A DNA stretch of 52,145 nucleotides from Endozoicomonas ascidiicola (GTDB lineage Bacteria > Pseudomonadota > Gammaproteobacteria > Pseudomonadales > Endozoicomonadaceae), in contig NZ_LUTV01000004.1 in assembly GCF_001646945.1 (NCBI RefSeq), forward strand, positions 675,647 through 727,791, given 5' to 3'. Positions within the stretch are counted from its first letter, which is position 1, and every line of letters starts with the position of its first letter. The translations under genes were made by a program, and so were the position numbers. The notes under the pieces were generated by a model. It saw only the letters and a list, made by a program, of their open reading frames with translations. It was not told the origin of the DNA and made no database searches. Shown piece by piece: positions 34,965-44,028 of the stretch.

Positions 34965-35978
34965 ATGAGCAAGAAAATCTACGTTGCCTACACCGGTGGA
35001 ACCATTGGCATGCGCCCTTCTGACGCCGGCTATGCGCCCGGTGATAATCTGATGGGCCTGCTGGAAGAAAAGCTGCCAGCAGATGTCATGGCCAGCCTGC
35101 CGGAATTTGATCTTTATGAGTACCCGCAACTGATTGATTCCAGCAATATCCGCCCGGATAACTGGAAACAAATCTCATCAGATATTGCCAGCCGTTACGA
35201 CGATTACGATGGTTTTGTGGTGCTCCATGGCACCGACACCATGGCTTACTCCTGCAGCATGACGTCTTTCATGCTTCAGAATCTGCAAAAGCCTGTGATT
35301 TTCTCTGGCTCCCAGATCCCACTGTGCGAAGCTCGCACCGATGGCCTTGAAAACTTCGTTGGCGCTCTGACTATGGCTGCTGATGATCGCATCAAAGAAG
35401 TGTGCCTTTATTTTAACGGACGCCTGCTCCGCGGAAACCGATCCCGCAAACTGAATGCTTATCTATTCGACGCCTTTGACAGCCCGAATTATCACTGGCT
35501 CGGTCGTGCGGATATTCACGTTGAATTAAATGAAGCACTGCTTTGGAAACCCACAGCCAGAGAAAACTTCCAGCTGGCCTGCAGCTCCGATACCCACGTC
35601 GGTATTCTACAACTGTTCCCTGGCATTACTGCTCAATGGATGGAGTCTGCCCTCAACCAGCCAATGGATGCCTTCATCCTGAGAACCTACGGAACCGGAA
35701 ACGGCCCCGATGGTGATCAAGCTCTACTGGACACCTTTGCCAAAGCCACCGCCAACGGCAAACTGATTGTTAACCTTACGCAATGCCACCGCGGTACAGT
35801 ACATCAAGGCAGCTATGCGGCAGGTTCTGCACTTGCCAGAGCTGGCATTGTGGGTGGGCTGGACACGACGACTGAAGCCATGTTCTGTAAACTCCACCAT
35901 CTTTACTCCCTGGGTATGAGCACAGAAGAAGTAAAAGGTATGCTGAGTATCAGTCTGGCGGGTGAAGTTTCTATTTGA
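34965..35978 (+). CDS. ansA: Type I (cytoplasmic) L-asparaginase
   Basis: Hydrolyses L-asparagine to aspartate and ammonia. The 337-residue protein lacks a signal peptide and matches AnsA-type enzymes: MSKKIYVAYTGGTIGMRPS with the nucleophilic Thr10, VVLHGTDTMAYS with Thr90-Asp91, SGSQIPLCEARTDGLENF and NGRLLRGNRSRKLNAYLFDAF. The C-terminal domain with YGTGNGPD and TQCHRGTV is present. Length is normal. It follows the nhaC terminator by about 90 bases and ends at a hairpin, so it is probably transcribed alone. Confidence 0.94.
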   Translation: MSKKIYVAYTGGTIGMRPSDAGYAPGDNLMGLLEEKLPADVMASLPEFDLYEYPQLIDSSNIRPDNWKQISSDIASRYDDYDGFVVLHGTDTMAYSCSMTSFMLQNLQKPVIFSGSQIPLCEARTDGLENFVGALTMAADDRIKEVCLYFNGRLLRGNRSRKLNAYLFDAFDSPNYHWLGRADIHVELNEALLWKPTARENFQLACSSDTHVGILQLFPGITAQWMESALNQPMDAFILRTYGTGNGPDGDQALLDTFAKATANGKLIVNLTQCHRGTVHQGSYAAGSALARAGIVGGLDTTTEAMFCKLHHLYSLGMSTEEVKGMLSISLAGEVSI

Positions 35979-35986
35979 ATTTACAC

Positions 35987-36030
35987 GCAAGTTGCCCTGA
36001 TAATGTTTAACATTGCAGGGCTTTACTTGC
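35987..36030 (+). terminator. Stem-loop after ansA
   Basis: Nested arms GCAAGT/ACTTGC and GCCCTG/CAGGGC around an A/T-rich loop, beginning 9 bases after the ansA stop; the inner stem is followed by TTTACTT. It also lies just beyond the end of the converging ankyrin gene, so it could serve both. Confidence 0.45.
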
Positions 36031-36044
36031 ATGAACCAGTCATC

Positions 36045-37250
36045 TTATCCGCTAAACGCAGCACTTCGACTATAGGCTTGATAAAACTGATGATTAAGTA
36101 GCGGCTTTTTTAAAGGTATCGGTATGGACAGCTGATTGACTGCACGGTGGTAATCCGGTTTATTTTTTATCAGCGGTGATTTCAAAATCGATAGGGCAAT
36201 TTTGTTTAAGGAACATTTAAATAAACTGACGATTTTTCTCTCTTTGATTCTTTTAATCACGGACTCCAAAGCCCGACAAAGTGTATTGCCATCCTTCACT
36301 TCATCATATAATGCCCTTTGATCCGGCGGAAGCAGAGCCTGCAGAAATGCCCGGTGTGATGAGTACAGCTCATCATTGAGCCGACCAGGGAGCAAATTTT
36401 TCACAACACTTCTTTTTTCACCATTAAACTGGTATTCAGTTTCTGCCCCATGCAACAACATACTCCGGAATAGCTCGGAACATTCCGGCCGCATAAAATC
36501 ACTGATGGCAGGACGCAACCCTGTATAATCAGCCACATTAGGATTAGCTCCATAATGCAATAGCAGCATAGCGGCCTCACTGCGCCTATGCCTGAGAGCC
36601 CAGAAGATCAGAGGCTGTTCATTACATTTCCGATCAGGATCAAGGCCCTTCTGAAGTAAATACTTCAGTAATTTACACTCGTTATAAATGGCACAACTCT
36701 GTGCCACCACATCAACGTTGGCACTCTCCAAATCAAAGCCTTTAGCTATTAGCAAATCACCCACATCAAATCGCTCTACCGCCAAAGCAACAGTAAATAA
36801 TGGTTTAAGCCAAGCCACTCCCGAACCTGTTTGAAACTGAAGTTCAGCATCCGGATTCAACCCCGCCTCAAGTAAAACCATTAATAGATCAAACCTATTC
36901 TGGCCTCTAATCACTTTTATTAAAACAGACTGATGCTCATCCCACAGTTCCTGTACATTGACTCCTTGTTCTAAGCAGGTTTTGATCATTTTACAGTCAG
37001 AGTTCAGAATTGCTGTATCAATCTCTTCCCTGGAGTATTTCAATCGCACAGCTGTATTCTCACTGCTGCCAGCCAAACTTAAAACATCTACTTTATGAAT
37101 ATCATATTGTAGGATTGCCTTATTCTCTCGCGCTCCAGCTTGCTCTTCACTATGTCTACTTGTAATCGATTTATACTCCTCGTCCACCTGATTTTCGTTA
37201 CTCGGTGGTGAGCCTGCGACCATCGCCGACCCCGGAAATGAAATATCCAT
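36045..37250 (-). CDS. Ankyrin-repeat protein with SOCS-box-like C-terminus
   Basis: A 401-residue protein, probably a host-directed effector. ATG at 37250 is chosen because AAGG lies about 6 bases upstream; a GTG at 37271 is also in frame. Residues 1-75 are polar and disordered-looking. About 75-272 contain degenerate ankyrin repeats, clearest at RFDLLMVLLEAGLNPDA, KLLKYLLQKGLDPD and SEAAMLLLHYGANPNVADYTG. The C-terminus resembles a SOCS box: SLFKCSLNKI (342-351) fits the elongin-BC box pattern SLxxxCxxx-hydrophobic with Ser for Cys, and QLSIPIPLKKPLL (373-385) fits the cullin-5 box LPxPxxLxxxL with Pro to Ser and Tyr to Pro changes. No signal peptide or membrane segment. The ankyrin call is firm; the SOCS-box call is by eye. 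Confidence 0.8.
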   Translation of the reverse strand: MDISFPGSAMVAGSPPSNENQVDEEYKSITSRHSEEQAGARENKAILQYDIHKVDVLSLAGSSENTAVRLKYSREEIDTAILNSDCKMIKTCLEQGVNVQELWDEHQSVLIKVIRGQNRFDLLMVLLEAGLNPDAELQFQTGSGVAWLKPLFTVALAVERFDVGDLLIAKGFDLESANVDVVAQSCAIYNECKLLKYLLQKGLDPDRKCNEQPLIFWALRHRRSEAAMLLLHYGANPNVADYTGLRPAISDFMRPECSELFRSMLLHGAETEYQFNGEKRSVVKNLLPGRLNDELYSSHRAFLQALLPPDQRALYDEVKDGNTLCRALESVIKRIKERKIVSLFKCSLNKIALSILKSPLIKNKPDYHRAVNQLSIPIPLKKPLLNHQFYQAYSRSAAFSG

Positions 37251-37424
37251 AGAACGCCTTAGAATCTTCACAAGTTAACTGATTTCCACAATTTGACAGT
37301 GTAAAAAACAACAGGTTCACTATTTACTCACCTTTAAGGCGTCGCATCCCCCGAATATTTAAGGCTATAATTCCCCCGTCGGTTATACCGGGTATGAACA
37401 TAACAATGAATGCGGGGTAACAGT

Positions 37425-38726
37425 TTGAAACCGGTCAAAGTAGGTATATGTGGACTCGGTACTGTCGGTGGCGGTACGTTCAATGTTCTTCAACGCAATG
37501 CCAGTATTATCAGTGCCCGCGCTGGATGCCCTGTGATTATTGGCCAAGTTGGTGCCAGACGGGAGAACCCTGCCTGCGATACCGGTGATACACCCATCAC
37601 CCATGATATTTTTGACGTCGCCCGTAACCCCGATATTGATATTGTCGTGGAAACCATTGGCGGCTACGACGTTGCAAAAGAGTTGATCCTGACCGCCATT
37701 GAAAATGGCAAGCATGTGGTAACGGCCAATAAAGCGCTGATTGCTGAACACGGCAACGAGATTTTTCAGGCGGCCCGAGATAACAATGTCATCGTCGCCT
37801 ATGAAGCGGCAGTTGCTGGCGGGATTCCCATGATCAAATGCCTGCGGGAAGGCCTGTCTGCCAACAAAGTGGAATGGCTTGCCGGTATTATCAACGGCAC
37901 CGGCAACTATATCCTCACAGAAATGGGGGATCATAATCGTCCATTCCCCGATGTTCTGAAAGAAGCCCAGGCTCTGGGTTATGCAGAAGCGGATCCAACC
38001 TTTGACGTGGAAGGCATTGATGCCTGCCACAAACTAACGATCATGGCATCCATCGCCTTTGGCATTCCCTTACAATTCAATAGAGCTTACACCGAAGGCA
38101 TCAGTCGCATTACGCCAAGTGATATTCAATACGCGGCCTCCCTGGGTTTTCGCATCAAGCACCTTGGTGTTGCCCGTCAAACCAGTGAAGGTGTTGAGCT
38201 GAGAGTTCATCCAACACTGATTCCATCAAGTCGTCCATTGGCCAATATAAATGGTGTAATGAATGCTGTCGTCGTTCAGGGAGATGCCGTTGGCCAGACC
38301 ATGATCAGCGGCCCGGGTGCCGGCGCAGAACCCACTGCTTCTTCCGTTATCGCGGACATCATCGACATTGCCAGAACCATGGAATCTCCAGACGCTGCGG
38401 TCAATGCCCTTGGTTTCTCTCAAGAAAGCCTAAGTAATTCCCTGCCCGTACTGCCTGTCACCGATATTGAATGCAGTGCTTATCTACGCATCCACGCCGA
38501 TGACCACCCCGGTGTTATGAATGCCGTCACTCAGGTACTCAGCAAACAGGGCATAAACATTGATGCGATCACTCAAAAGGTGACCCGCGAGGATGATGGC
38601 TGTGCCGATATCGTGATCCTGACCCATAAAACTCGGGAAGGCACCATGAATAATGCCATAGCCGAGCTGGAAGCGTTGAAAGAGATCAAGTCGCCCATTA
38701 CCCGCATTCGCGTAGAAACCCTTTAA
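37425..38726 (+). CDS. hom: Homoserine dehydrogenase
   Basis: Reduces aspartate semialdehyde to homoserine, the branch point to threonine and methionine. From TTG at 37425 the protein starts MKPVKVGICGLGTVGGGTFNVL, exactly the pattern of Pseudomonas Hom, with GGGGT 6 bases upstream; an ATG at 37410 would add five residues but has no ribosome binding site. The 433-residue product has the NAD(P) fold, TANKALIAEHG, AAVAGGIPMIKCLREG, GIINGTGNYILTEM and a C-terminal ACT domain (YLRIHADDHPGVMNAVTQVL) for allosteric control. A TATAAT sequence lies at 37366-37371 without a clear -35. First gene of hom-thrC. Confidence 0.95.
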   Translation: MKPVKVGICGLGTVGGGTFNVLQRNASIISARAGCPVIIGQVGARRENPACDTGDTPITHDIFDVARNPDIDIVVETIGGYDVAKELILTAIENGKHVVTANKALIAEHGNEIFQAARDNNVIVAYEAAVAGGIPMIKCLREGLSANKVEWLAGIINGTGNYILTEMGDHNRPFPDVLKEAQALGYAEADPTFDVEGIDACHKLTIMASIAFGIPLQFNRAYTEGISRITPSDIQYAASLGFRIKHLGVARQTSEGVELRVHPTLIPSSRPLANINGVMNAVVVQGDAVGQTMISGPGAGAEPTASSVIADIIDIARTMESPDAAVNALGFSQESLSNSLPVLPVTDIECSAYLRIHADDHPGVMNAVTQVLSKQGINIDAITQKVTREDDGCADIVILTHKTREGTMNNAIAELEALKEIKSPITRIRVETL

Positions 38727-38790
38727 TAATTAGCGATTGCCGCCGGTAAACGGCAGCAGTCGCATCAGAAACAAACATACGGAATTCACA

Positions 38791-40179
38791 GTGAAATACA
38801 TCAGTACTCGAGGCCAGGGAGAACCCAAAGATTTTCAAGGGGTTTTGCTGGCTGGTTTAGCCGAAGACGGTGGCCTTTATGTGCCAGAGTCACTCCCCCA
38901 GTTCAGTGCCGATAAAATTAGCTCCCTGAAGGGGCTTCCCTATAACGAATTGGCTTTTGAAATCATTAAACCCTTTGTGGGCGGCACCATAGCCGATGAC
39001 AAACTGCAACAGATGATCAATGACAGCTACGGGTCTTTCAGTCATAAAGCAGTAGCGCCCTTGCAACAGCTGGATGCAAACCAGTGGGTCATGGAGCTGT
39101 TTCACGGACCTACCCTTGCTTTTAAAGATTTTGCCCTGCAACTGCTGGGGCGACTGCTTGATCACGTGCTCACCGAGCGAAATGAAAAAGCCGTCGTGCT
39201 CGGAGCCACTTCTGGCGATACAGGTTCTGCGGCTATTGAAGGTTGTCGTCACAGCGAACACCTTGAGATTTTTATTCTTCATCCTTATCAGCGGGTATCA
39301 GAAGTCCAGCGTCGTCAAATGACCACTATTCTGGATAAGAACGTTCATAACATTGCCATCAAAGGCAATTTTGATGATTGTCAGGACATGGTGAAGCAAT
39401 GTTTCGCAGACCAATCCTTCCTGCCAGAAAATACCCGTCTTGTTGCAGTTAACTCTATTAACTGGGCCCGTATCATGGCTCAGATTGTTTACTACTTCTA
39501 TGCGGGTTTGAACCTTGGCACGCCAGAACAGGCGGTGAGCTTCTCCGTACCTACGGGTAATTTTGGCGATATCTTTGCCGGTTATATTGCTAGGGGAATG
39601 GGGCTTCCTGTCGATAAACTCATCGTTGCCACTAATAACAACGATATTCTGCATCGCTTCTTCCAGAACAATGATTACCGCAAAGAATCACTGCATCAAA
39701 CCCTGTCGCCCAGTATGGACATCATGGTGTCCAGCAACTTTGAACGACTGTTGTTTGATATGCATAAGCGGGATGGTGCTTCCATGCATGAACTCATGGA
39801 TAAATTCCAGAAAACCGGCACCATTCAGGTGAGTGACACAGCGTGGCAAGACATTAAAAGCCTGTTTGACAGCTGTCGTTCGGATGATCAGCAAGTATGC
39901 GAGACCATTACAGAGCTTAACGCCAACACGGCCTATCTGGCAGACCCCCACACGGCGACAGGTATTCGTGCGGTTCAGGAACTCGATTTAGCTCGAGAAA
40001 CACCGGTAGTGACTCTGGCAACAGCGCATCCTGTGAAGTTCCCGGAAGCTATTGTAAAAGCAGGATTGAACGCCCCCTCCTTACCACACCACATGGCAGA
40101 TCTCCATGATCGTGAAGAACGTTACGACATTCTCGAAAACGATCTCAATATTTTGAAAGATTATATTCAAAATACGTAA
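38791..40179 (+). CDS. thrC: Threonine synthase
   Basis: A PLP enzyme converting O-phosphohomoserine to threonine. The frame is open from 38737, but GTG at 38791 gives the normal N-terminus MKYISTRGQGEPKDFQGVLLAGLAEDGGLYVPE, with GGAA 8 bases upstream, and 462 residues. The PLP-binding Lys is in HGPTLAFKDFALQLLG; the phosphate-binding stretch GATSGDTGSAAIEG and SVPTGNFGDIFAGYIA follow. It lies 64 bases after hom and is very likely co-transcribed with it. A 28-base palindrome follows the stop. Confidence 0.96.
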   Translation: MKYISTRGQGEPKDFQGVLLAGLAEDGGLYVPESLPQFSADKISSLKGLPYNELAFEIIKPFVGGTIADDKLQQMINDSYGSFSHKAVAPLQQLDANQWVMELFHGPTLAFKDFALQLLGRLLDHVLTERNEKAVVLGATSGDTGSAAIEGCRHSEHLEIFILHPYQRVSEVQRRQMTTILDKNVHNIAIKGNFDDCQDMVKQCFADQSFLPENTRLVAVNSINWARIMAQIVYYFYAGLNLGTPEQAVSFSVPTGNFGDIFAGYIARGMGLPVDKLIVATNNNDILHRFFQNNDYRKESLHQTLSPSMDIMVSSNFERLLFDMHKRDGASMHELMDKFQKTGTIQVSDTAWQDIKSLFDSCRSDDQQVCETITELNANTAYLADPHTATGIRAVQELDLARETPVVTLATAHPVKFPEAIVKAGLNAPSLPHHMADLHDREERYDILENDLNILKDYIQNT

Positions 40180-40189
40180 TTAGATGTCG

Positions 40190-40217
40190 CAAGTCGTCCA
40201 GTATACTGGATGACTTG
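40190..40217. terminator. 28-base near-perfect palindrome after thrC
   Basis: Arms CAAGTCGTCCAGT and ACTGGATGACTTG pair along 13 positions (one G-T wobble in RNA) around a central AT, starting 10 bases after the thrC stop and followed by AACTCTTATTTTC. It can be a terminator of hom-thrC or an operator near recJ; the T content downstream is modest. Confidence 0.55.
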
Positions 40218-40300
40218 AACTCTTATTTTCAACTGTCATTTTCGACAGATGTTTTTACTGTGTTATTCTCATCACACACTCTACAAGCCCTTACTATTGT

Positions 40301-42043
40301 ATGCCTGTCAATATCATCCAACGTCCTTATGACTTGTCTTCTTGTGAATTCAGCCATGCTATCAATCCACTACTGGCACGAATTTACAGCGCAAGGGGCA
40401 TCAGATCTGACAATGAGCTGCCAAAACAACTGCAGCAATTACACGACTACCGACAATTAAAAGACATTGAGCCGGCTGCAGAGATTCTTGCTAACGCCAT
40501 TATCGAAAAGAAGCGAATTTTGATTGTTGGTGATTTTGACTGTGACGGTGCCACCAGTAGCGCTCTTGGTGTTTTGGCCATCCGCAGCCTGGGAGGCATT
40601 GCTGACTTTTTGGTTCCCAATCGATTTGAATTTGGTTATGGACTGACGCCTGAAATTGTCGAAGCAGCCACCGTGTTTAAGCCAGATGTTTTGGTCACAG
40701 TCGACAACGGTATTTCCAGCATTACCGGAGTTCAAGCGGCAAAAGACAAAGGCATGCAAGTGGTGGTTACAGACCACCACCTGGCAGGCAGAGAAATCCC
40801 GAATGCTGATGCCATTGTCAACCCTAATCAACAGGACTGCACCTTCCCCTCTAAAAACACCGCAGGCGTCGGGGTTATCTTTTATGTTATGTGTGCGGTC
40901 AGGACACACCTTCGCAATAAAGGTTACTTTGAAGAACATCCTCAGCCGAATCTGGCGGAATTGCTTGACCTTGTTGCCTTAGGTACCGTAGCGGACGTTG
41001 TTAAACTGGACGGCAACAACCGTATACTTGTGTTTCAAGGGCTAGCCCGGATTCGATCCGGTCGCTGTCGTCCCGGTATTACCGCCTTGATTGAAGTATC
41101 CGGAAGAAATCCAAACACACTCGCGGCTTCCGATCTGGGCTTTGCCCTTGGCCCTCGCCTTAATGCTGCTGGCCGGCTGGATGATATGTCCATAGGTATT
41201 GAGCTGCTGCTTTGTGATGATATTGAAAGGGCTCGGGAATTGGCTTCTGAACTTGACGGTCTTAACCGCGACAGAAAATCCATAGAAGGCAATATGCAAA
41301 CGCAAGCCATGGCAGAGTTGGAAAAACTGCAGCTTGGTCAACAGTCAGACCTGCCTTGGGGCGTTAGCTTATTTCAGGAAGGCTGGCATCAGGGTGTAGT
41401 GGGCATTCTCGCTTCCCGAGTCAAAGAGAAACTGAACCGGCCAGTGATTGCGTTTGCTGAGGCAGATAACCCGGAAGGTGAACCTGAAATTAAAGGTTCT
41501 GCCCGCTCTATACCCGGCCTTCATATGCGGGATGCGTTGGACTGCGTTTCCAGAGAACACCCTGACTTGATTATCAAATTTGGTGGCCACGCCATGGCCG
41601 CCGGTTTAACCATTTGTAAGTCGGATTTCGATACCTTCAAACAGGCCTTTGACCGGGAAGTTCGGCAACAACTGACGACAGCTGACCTGCAAGCAGAAAT
41701 TCATACGGATGGCGAGCTGCAACCGAATCAGATGACAATGGACACTGCATTCACTCTCCGGGAGGGCGGCCCCTGGGGGCAAAGTTTTCCAGAGCCTAGT
41801 TTTAATGGTGATTTCCAGATCATTCAGCAAAAACTGGTTGGTGAAAAGCATTTAAAAATGGTGCTGAGGCTGCCTGGTAGCGAAACCTGGCTGGATGCCA
41901 TTGCTTTTAATATTGATAATCGCCAATGGCCAAACCCCAATATTCAAAAAATAAAAATGGTGTATAAACTGGATATTAATGAGTTCCGTGGCCAACAGAA
42001 CCTGCAACTGATGGTTGAGCATTTAGCACCGGCAACTGAATAA
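40301..42043 (+). CDS. recJ: Single-stranded-DNA-specific exonuclease RecJ
   Basis: A 5'-3' single-strand exonuclease in recombination and mismatch repair. The 580-residue protein has DHH-family motifs: RILIVGDFDCDGATSSAL (motif I), VTVDNGISS, VVTDHHLAGREIPNADAIVNPNQ (DHH motif), and the DHHA1 part with SARSIPGLHMRDALDCV and KFGGHAMAAGLTI. The C-terminal OB-like domain is present. The start ATG at 40301 has no strong ribosome binding site. Position after hom-thrC is as in Pseudomonas. It converges on dinB with a 5-base gap. Confidence 0.96.
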   Translation: MPVNIIQRPYDLSSCEFSHAINPLLARIYSARGIRSDNELPKQLQQLHDYRQLKDIEPAAEILANAIIEKKRILIVGDFDCDGATSSALGVLAIRSLGGIADFLVPNRFEFGYGLTPEIVEAATVFKPDVLVTVDNGISSITGVQAAKDKGMQVVVTDHHLAGREIPNADAIVNPNQQDCTFPSKNTAGVGVIFYVMCAVRTHLRNKGYFEEHPQPNLAELLDLVALGTVADVVKLDGNNRILVFQGLARIRSGRCRPGITALIEVSGRNPNTLAASDLGFALGPRLNAAGRLDDMSIGIELLLCDDIERARELASELDGLNRDRKSIEGNMQTQAMAELEKLQLGQQSDLPWGVSLFQEGWHQGVVGILASRVKEKLNRPVIAFAEADNPEGEPEIKGSARSIPGLHMRDALDCVSREHPDLIIKFGGHAMAAGLTICKSDFDTFKQAFDREVRQQLTTADLQAEIHTDGELQPNQMTMDTAFTLREGGPWGQSFPEPSFNGDFQIIQQKLVGEKHLKMVLRLPGSETWLDAIAFNIDNRQWPNPNIQKIKMVYKLDINEFRGQQNLQLMVEHLAPATE

Positions 42044-42048
42044 GACAT

Positions 42049-43176
42049 TTACCGCAATCCAATAAATTTCTTTTCAAAGAGCTCCAGCTGCTCCATCAGT
42101 TTTTCATCATTGATCGTCTGCAGACGAACGCCCAGGCCTAACAGTCTCACTGGGCGTTTGCCGCGCTCCCAGGCCCGGATCAATAACGTCGAGAAATGGT
42201 CAAACACACTGTCACCATTAACAGGCAAGCCTTCTTCTAAGGTCGTCTGAGTAAAATCGGCAAACTTCACTTTGACCACATGCTTGTAGACTTCATACTC
42301 TTTTTCAATAGTCTTAAATCGTGCCTGAAGCTCCTCAAGCAATGGCGTTACCTGGGCCGAAATTTCCTCCAATGAGGCCAGATCATGGTCGTAGGTATGC
42401 TCAACAGACAGGGATTTTCTTTTGCGACTGGTCTGAACTTCTCGATCATCCTGCCCTCTACTCAAATTCCACAGATGCTCACCAAAACTGCCAAACCAAC
42501 GGCTCAATTCAAGAATGGAGTATTGTCGAAGCTGACCACAGGTTTTGATGCCTCTTTTGTTCAGTTTTTCTGCCGTCACCTTCCCTACCCCATGAATTTT
42601 TTTCACGGGCAGGTCAAAAATAAAGTCATTCACTTGATCTGGCGTGATCACAAAAAGACCATTTGGCTTTTTCCAATCACTTGCAATTTTGGACAGAAAT
42701 TTATTGGGTGCCACACCTGCAGAGACGGTGACCCCCAGTTTCTGAAAAATTTTGCCCCGAATTTCTTCTGCAATTAACGTTGCACTACCCCGACAATGAG
42801 ACGACCCAGTGACGTCCAGATAGGCCTCATCTAGGGACAAAGGTTCAATAAAATCAGTGTACTGACGAAAAACCTCATGAGCGACAGCCGACGCCTCTTT
42901 ATATACAGAGAAACGTGGCGGAATGATTTTTAAGTCCGGACAAAGACGCAATGCCTGAGCAGATGCCATGGCGGAATGAACGCCAAAACGTCGAGCTTCG
43001 TAATTACAAGTGGCAATCACACCCCTTCTGTCGGAAGCCCCCCCGACAGCAACGGGTCGTCCTGACAACTTCGGATTATCACGTATTTCAATACTGGCAT
43101 AGAAAGCGTCAAAATCGACGTGAATGATTTTTCGTTGAATTACCTTTTGTTCAAGGTTGGCATTACTGTCCATCAT
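42049..43176 (-). CDS. dinB: DNA polymerase IV (DinB)
   Basis: A Y-family translesion polymerase of the SOS response. The 375-residue protein has IIHVDFDAFYASIEIRDNP (first metal site), SLDEAYLDVTGS (Asp-Glu pair), VAPNKFLSKIASDWKKPNG, helix-hairpin-helix around KKIHGVGKVTAEKLNKRGI, and a little-finger domain. The C-terminus ends LMEQLELFEKK, a good candidate beta-clamp-binding motif (QLELF). The start is one of two adjacent ATG codons (43176 or 43173). A near-consensus LexA box lies 25 bases upstream. Confidence 0.96.
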   Translation of the reverse strand: MMDSNANLEQKVIQRKIIHVDFDAFYASIEIRDNPKLSGRPVAVGGASDRRGVIATCNYEARRFGVHSAMASAQALRLCPDLKIIPPRFSVYKEASAVAHEVFRQYTDFIEPLSLDEAYLDVTGSSHCRGSATLIAEEIRGKIFQKLGVTVSAGVAPNKFLSKIASDWKKPNGLFVITPDQVNDFIFDLPVKKIHGVGKVTAEKLNKRGIKTCGQLRQYSILELSRWFGSFGEHLWNLSRGQDDREVQTSRKRKSLSVEHTYDHDLASLEEISAQVTPLLEELQARFKTIEKEYEVYKHVVKVKFADFTQTTLEEGLPVNGDSVFDHFSTLLIRAWERGKRPVRLLGLGVRLQTINDEKLMEQLELFEKKFIGLR

Positions 43177-43201
43177 GTTTCAATCAGCTCAGGGATAAAT
43201 A

Positions 43202-43217
43202 CTGTATATACATACAG
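43202..43217 (-). promoter_or_regulatory. LexA (SOS) box of dinB
   Basis: CTGTATATACATACAG, an almost perfect 16-base LexA site (consensus CTG-N10-CAG with alternating TA), located 26-41 bases before the dinB start. Predicts LexA repression and induction by DNA damage. Confidence 0.9.
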
Positions 43218-43367
43218 AACTGATTTGGCAATAGTTTTCCAAGTCTTCACATTTTCCCAGTAGCGAATACTCTTAACCTTTTACGAAGCTGTGCTCAAAG
43301 CCGTCCTTACACGACTGTTTTCAACACCGCTTCCGGAAGTTCAGGAAAGCAAGGCATATTCTTCACA

Positions 43368-43967
43368 ATGCAAGTTACCATTTTTAACACGCCGGTTATC
43401 AGCTTTGTATTATCCGCAGCCGCAAAACTGTTTCTGAAATTGATGGGATGGACAATCGAGGGCAAAGCCCCACGACTGGCTCGCTATGTTCTGGTGGGCG
43501 CACCTCATACCAGCAACTGGGATTTTATCTATGGAATGGCCATTGGTCTGGCCACTGGCGTTCAATGTTATTGGGTAGGAAAGCACACGTTGTTCTGGGG
43601 ACCCTTTAACTGGATTACCCGTTGGATGGGCGGCATACCGTTAGATCGCAACGGCCGCTGCAGTCGAGGCAGCCTGGTAGAGCAAACAGTCTGCACATTC
43701 AAACAACACCGTAAACTGGGTTTGGTGATCTGCCCTGAAGGAACTCGTGCCCGAGGGGAACGCTGGCGAACCGGTTTTTACCATATGGCGAAAAATTCAG
43801 GCGTACCTATCGTGCTGGCGTTTCTGGATTTCAAAGGAAAAACCGGCGGGTTTGGGCCAATTATCGATCCTAGTGACGATATGGAAAAAGACCTTTCCGA
43901 AATACAGGCATTCTACGCCAATGTTCATGGCAAATACCCCGAATGCTTCAGCCCTGTCTCACCATAA
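43368..43967 (+). CDS. 1-acyl-glycerol-3-phosphate acyltransferase-like protein
   Basis: A 199-residue PlsC-type acyltransferase, expected to move an acyl chain onto a lysophospholipid or related acceptor at the inner membrane. It has the catalytic His-x4-Asp motif (GAPHTSNWDF), the acceptor-binding segment GGIPLDRNG and the ICPEGTRARGERWRTGFYHMA motif, plus an N-terminal hydrophobic stretch. It is shorter than classical PlsC and resembles the small single-domain acyltransferases found in many gammaproteobacteria; the true acceptor is unknown. Neighbours give no pathway clue. The start codon has no clear ribosome binding site. Confidence 0.85.
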   Translation: MQVTIFNTPVISFVLSAAAKLFLKLMGWTIEGKAPRLARYVLVGAPHTSNWDFIYGMAIGLATGVQCYWVGKHTLFWGPFNWITRWMGGIPLDRNGRCSRGSLVEQTVCTFKQHRKLGLVICPEGTRARGERWRTGFYHMAKNSGVPIVLAFLDFKGKTGGFGPIIDPSDDMEKDLSEIQAFYANVHGKYPECFSPVSP

Positions 43968-44028
43968 TCACCACTACAAAACACGGCTTGCAATCCGTCT
44001 TTCGTCTACCGGCTCTCAATGAGTGTGT

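Noticed and set aside
37293-37371. Promoter for hom made from TTGACA at 37293 and TATAAT at 37366
   Set aside because: The two elements are 67 bases apart; TATAAT has no -35 at the correct distance.
40215-40460. 81-codon plus-strand frame overlapping the start of recJ
   Set aside because: Overlaps the conserved RecJ N-terminus in another frame; no ribosome binding site or family features.
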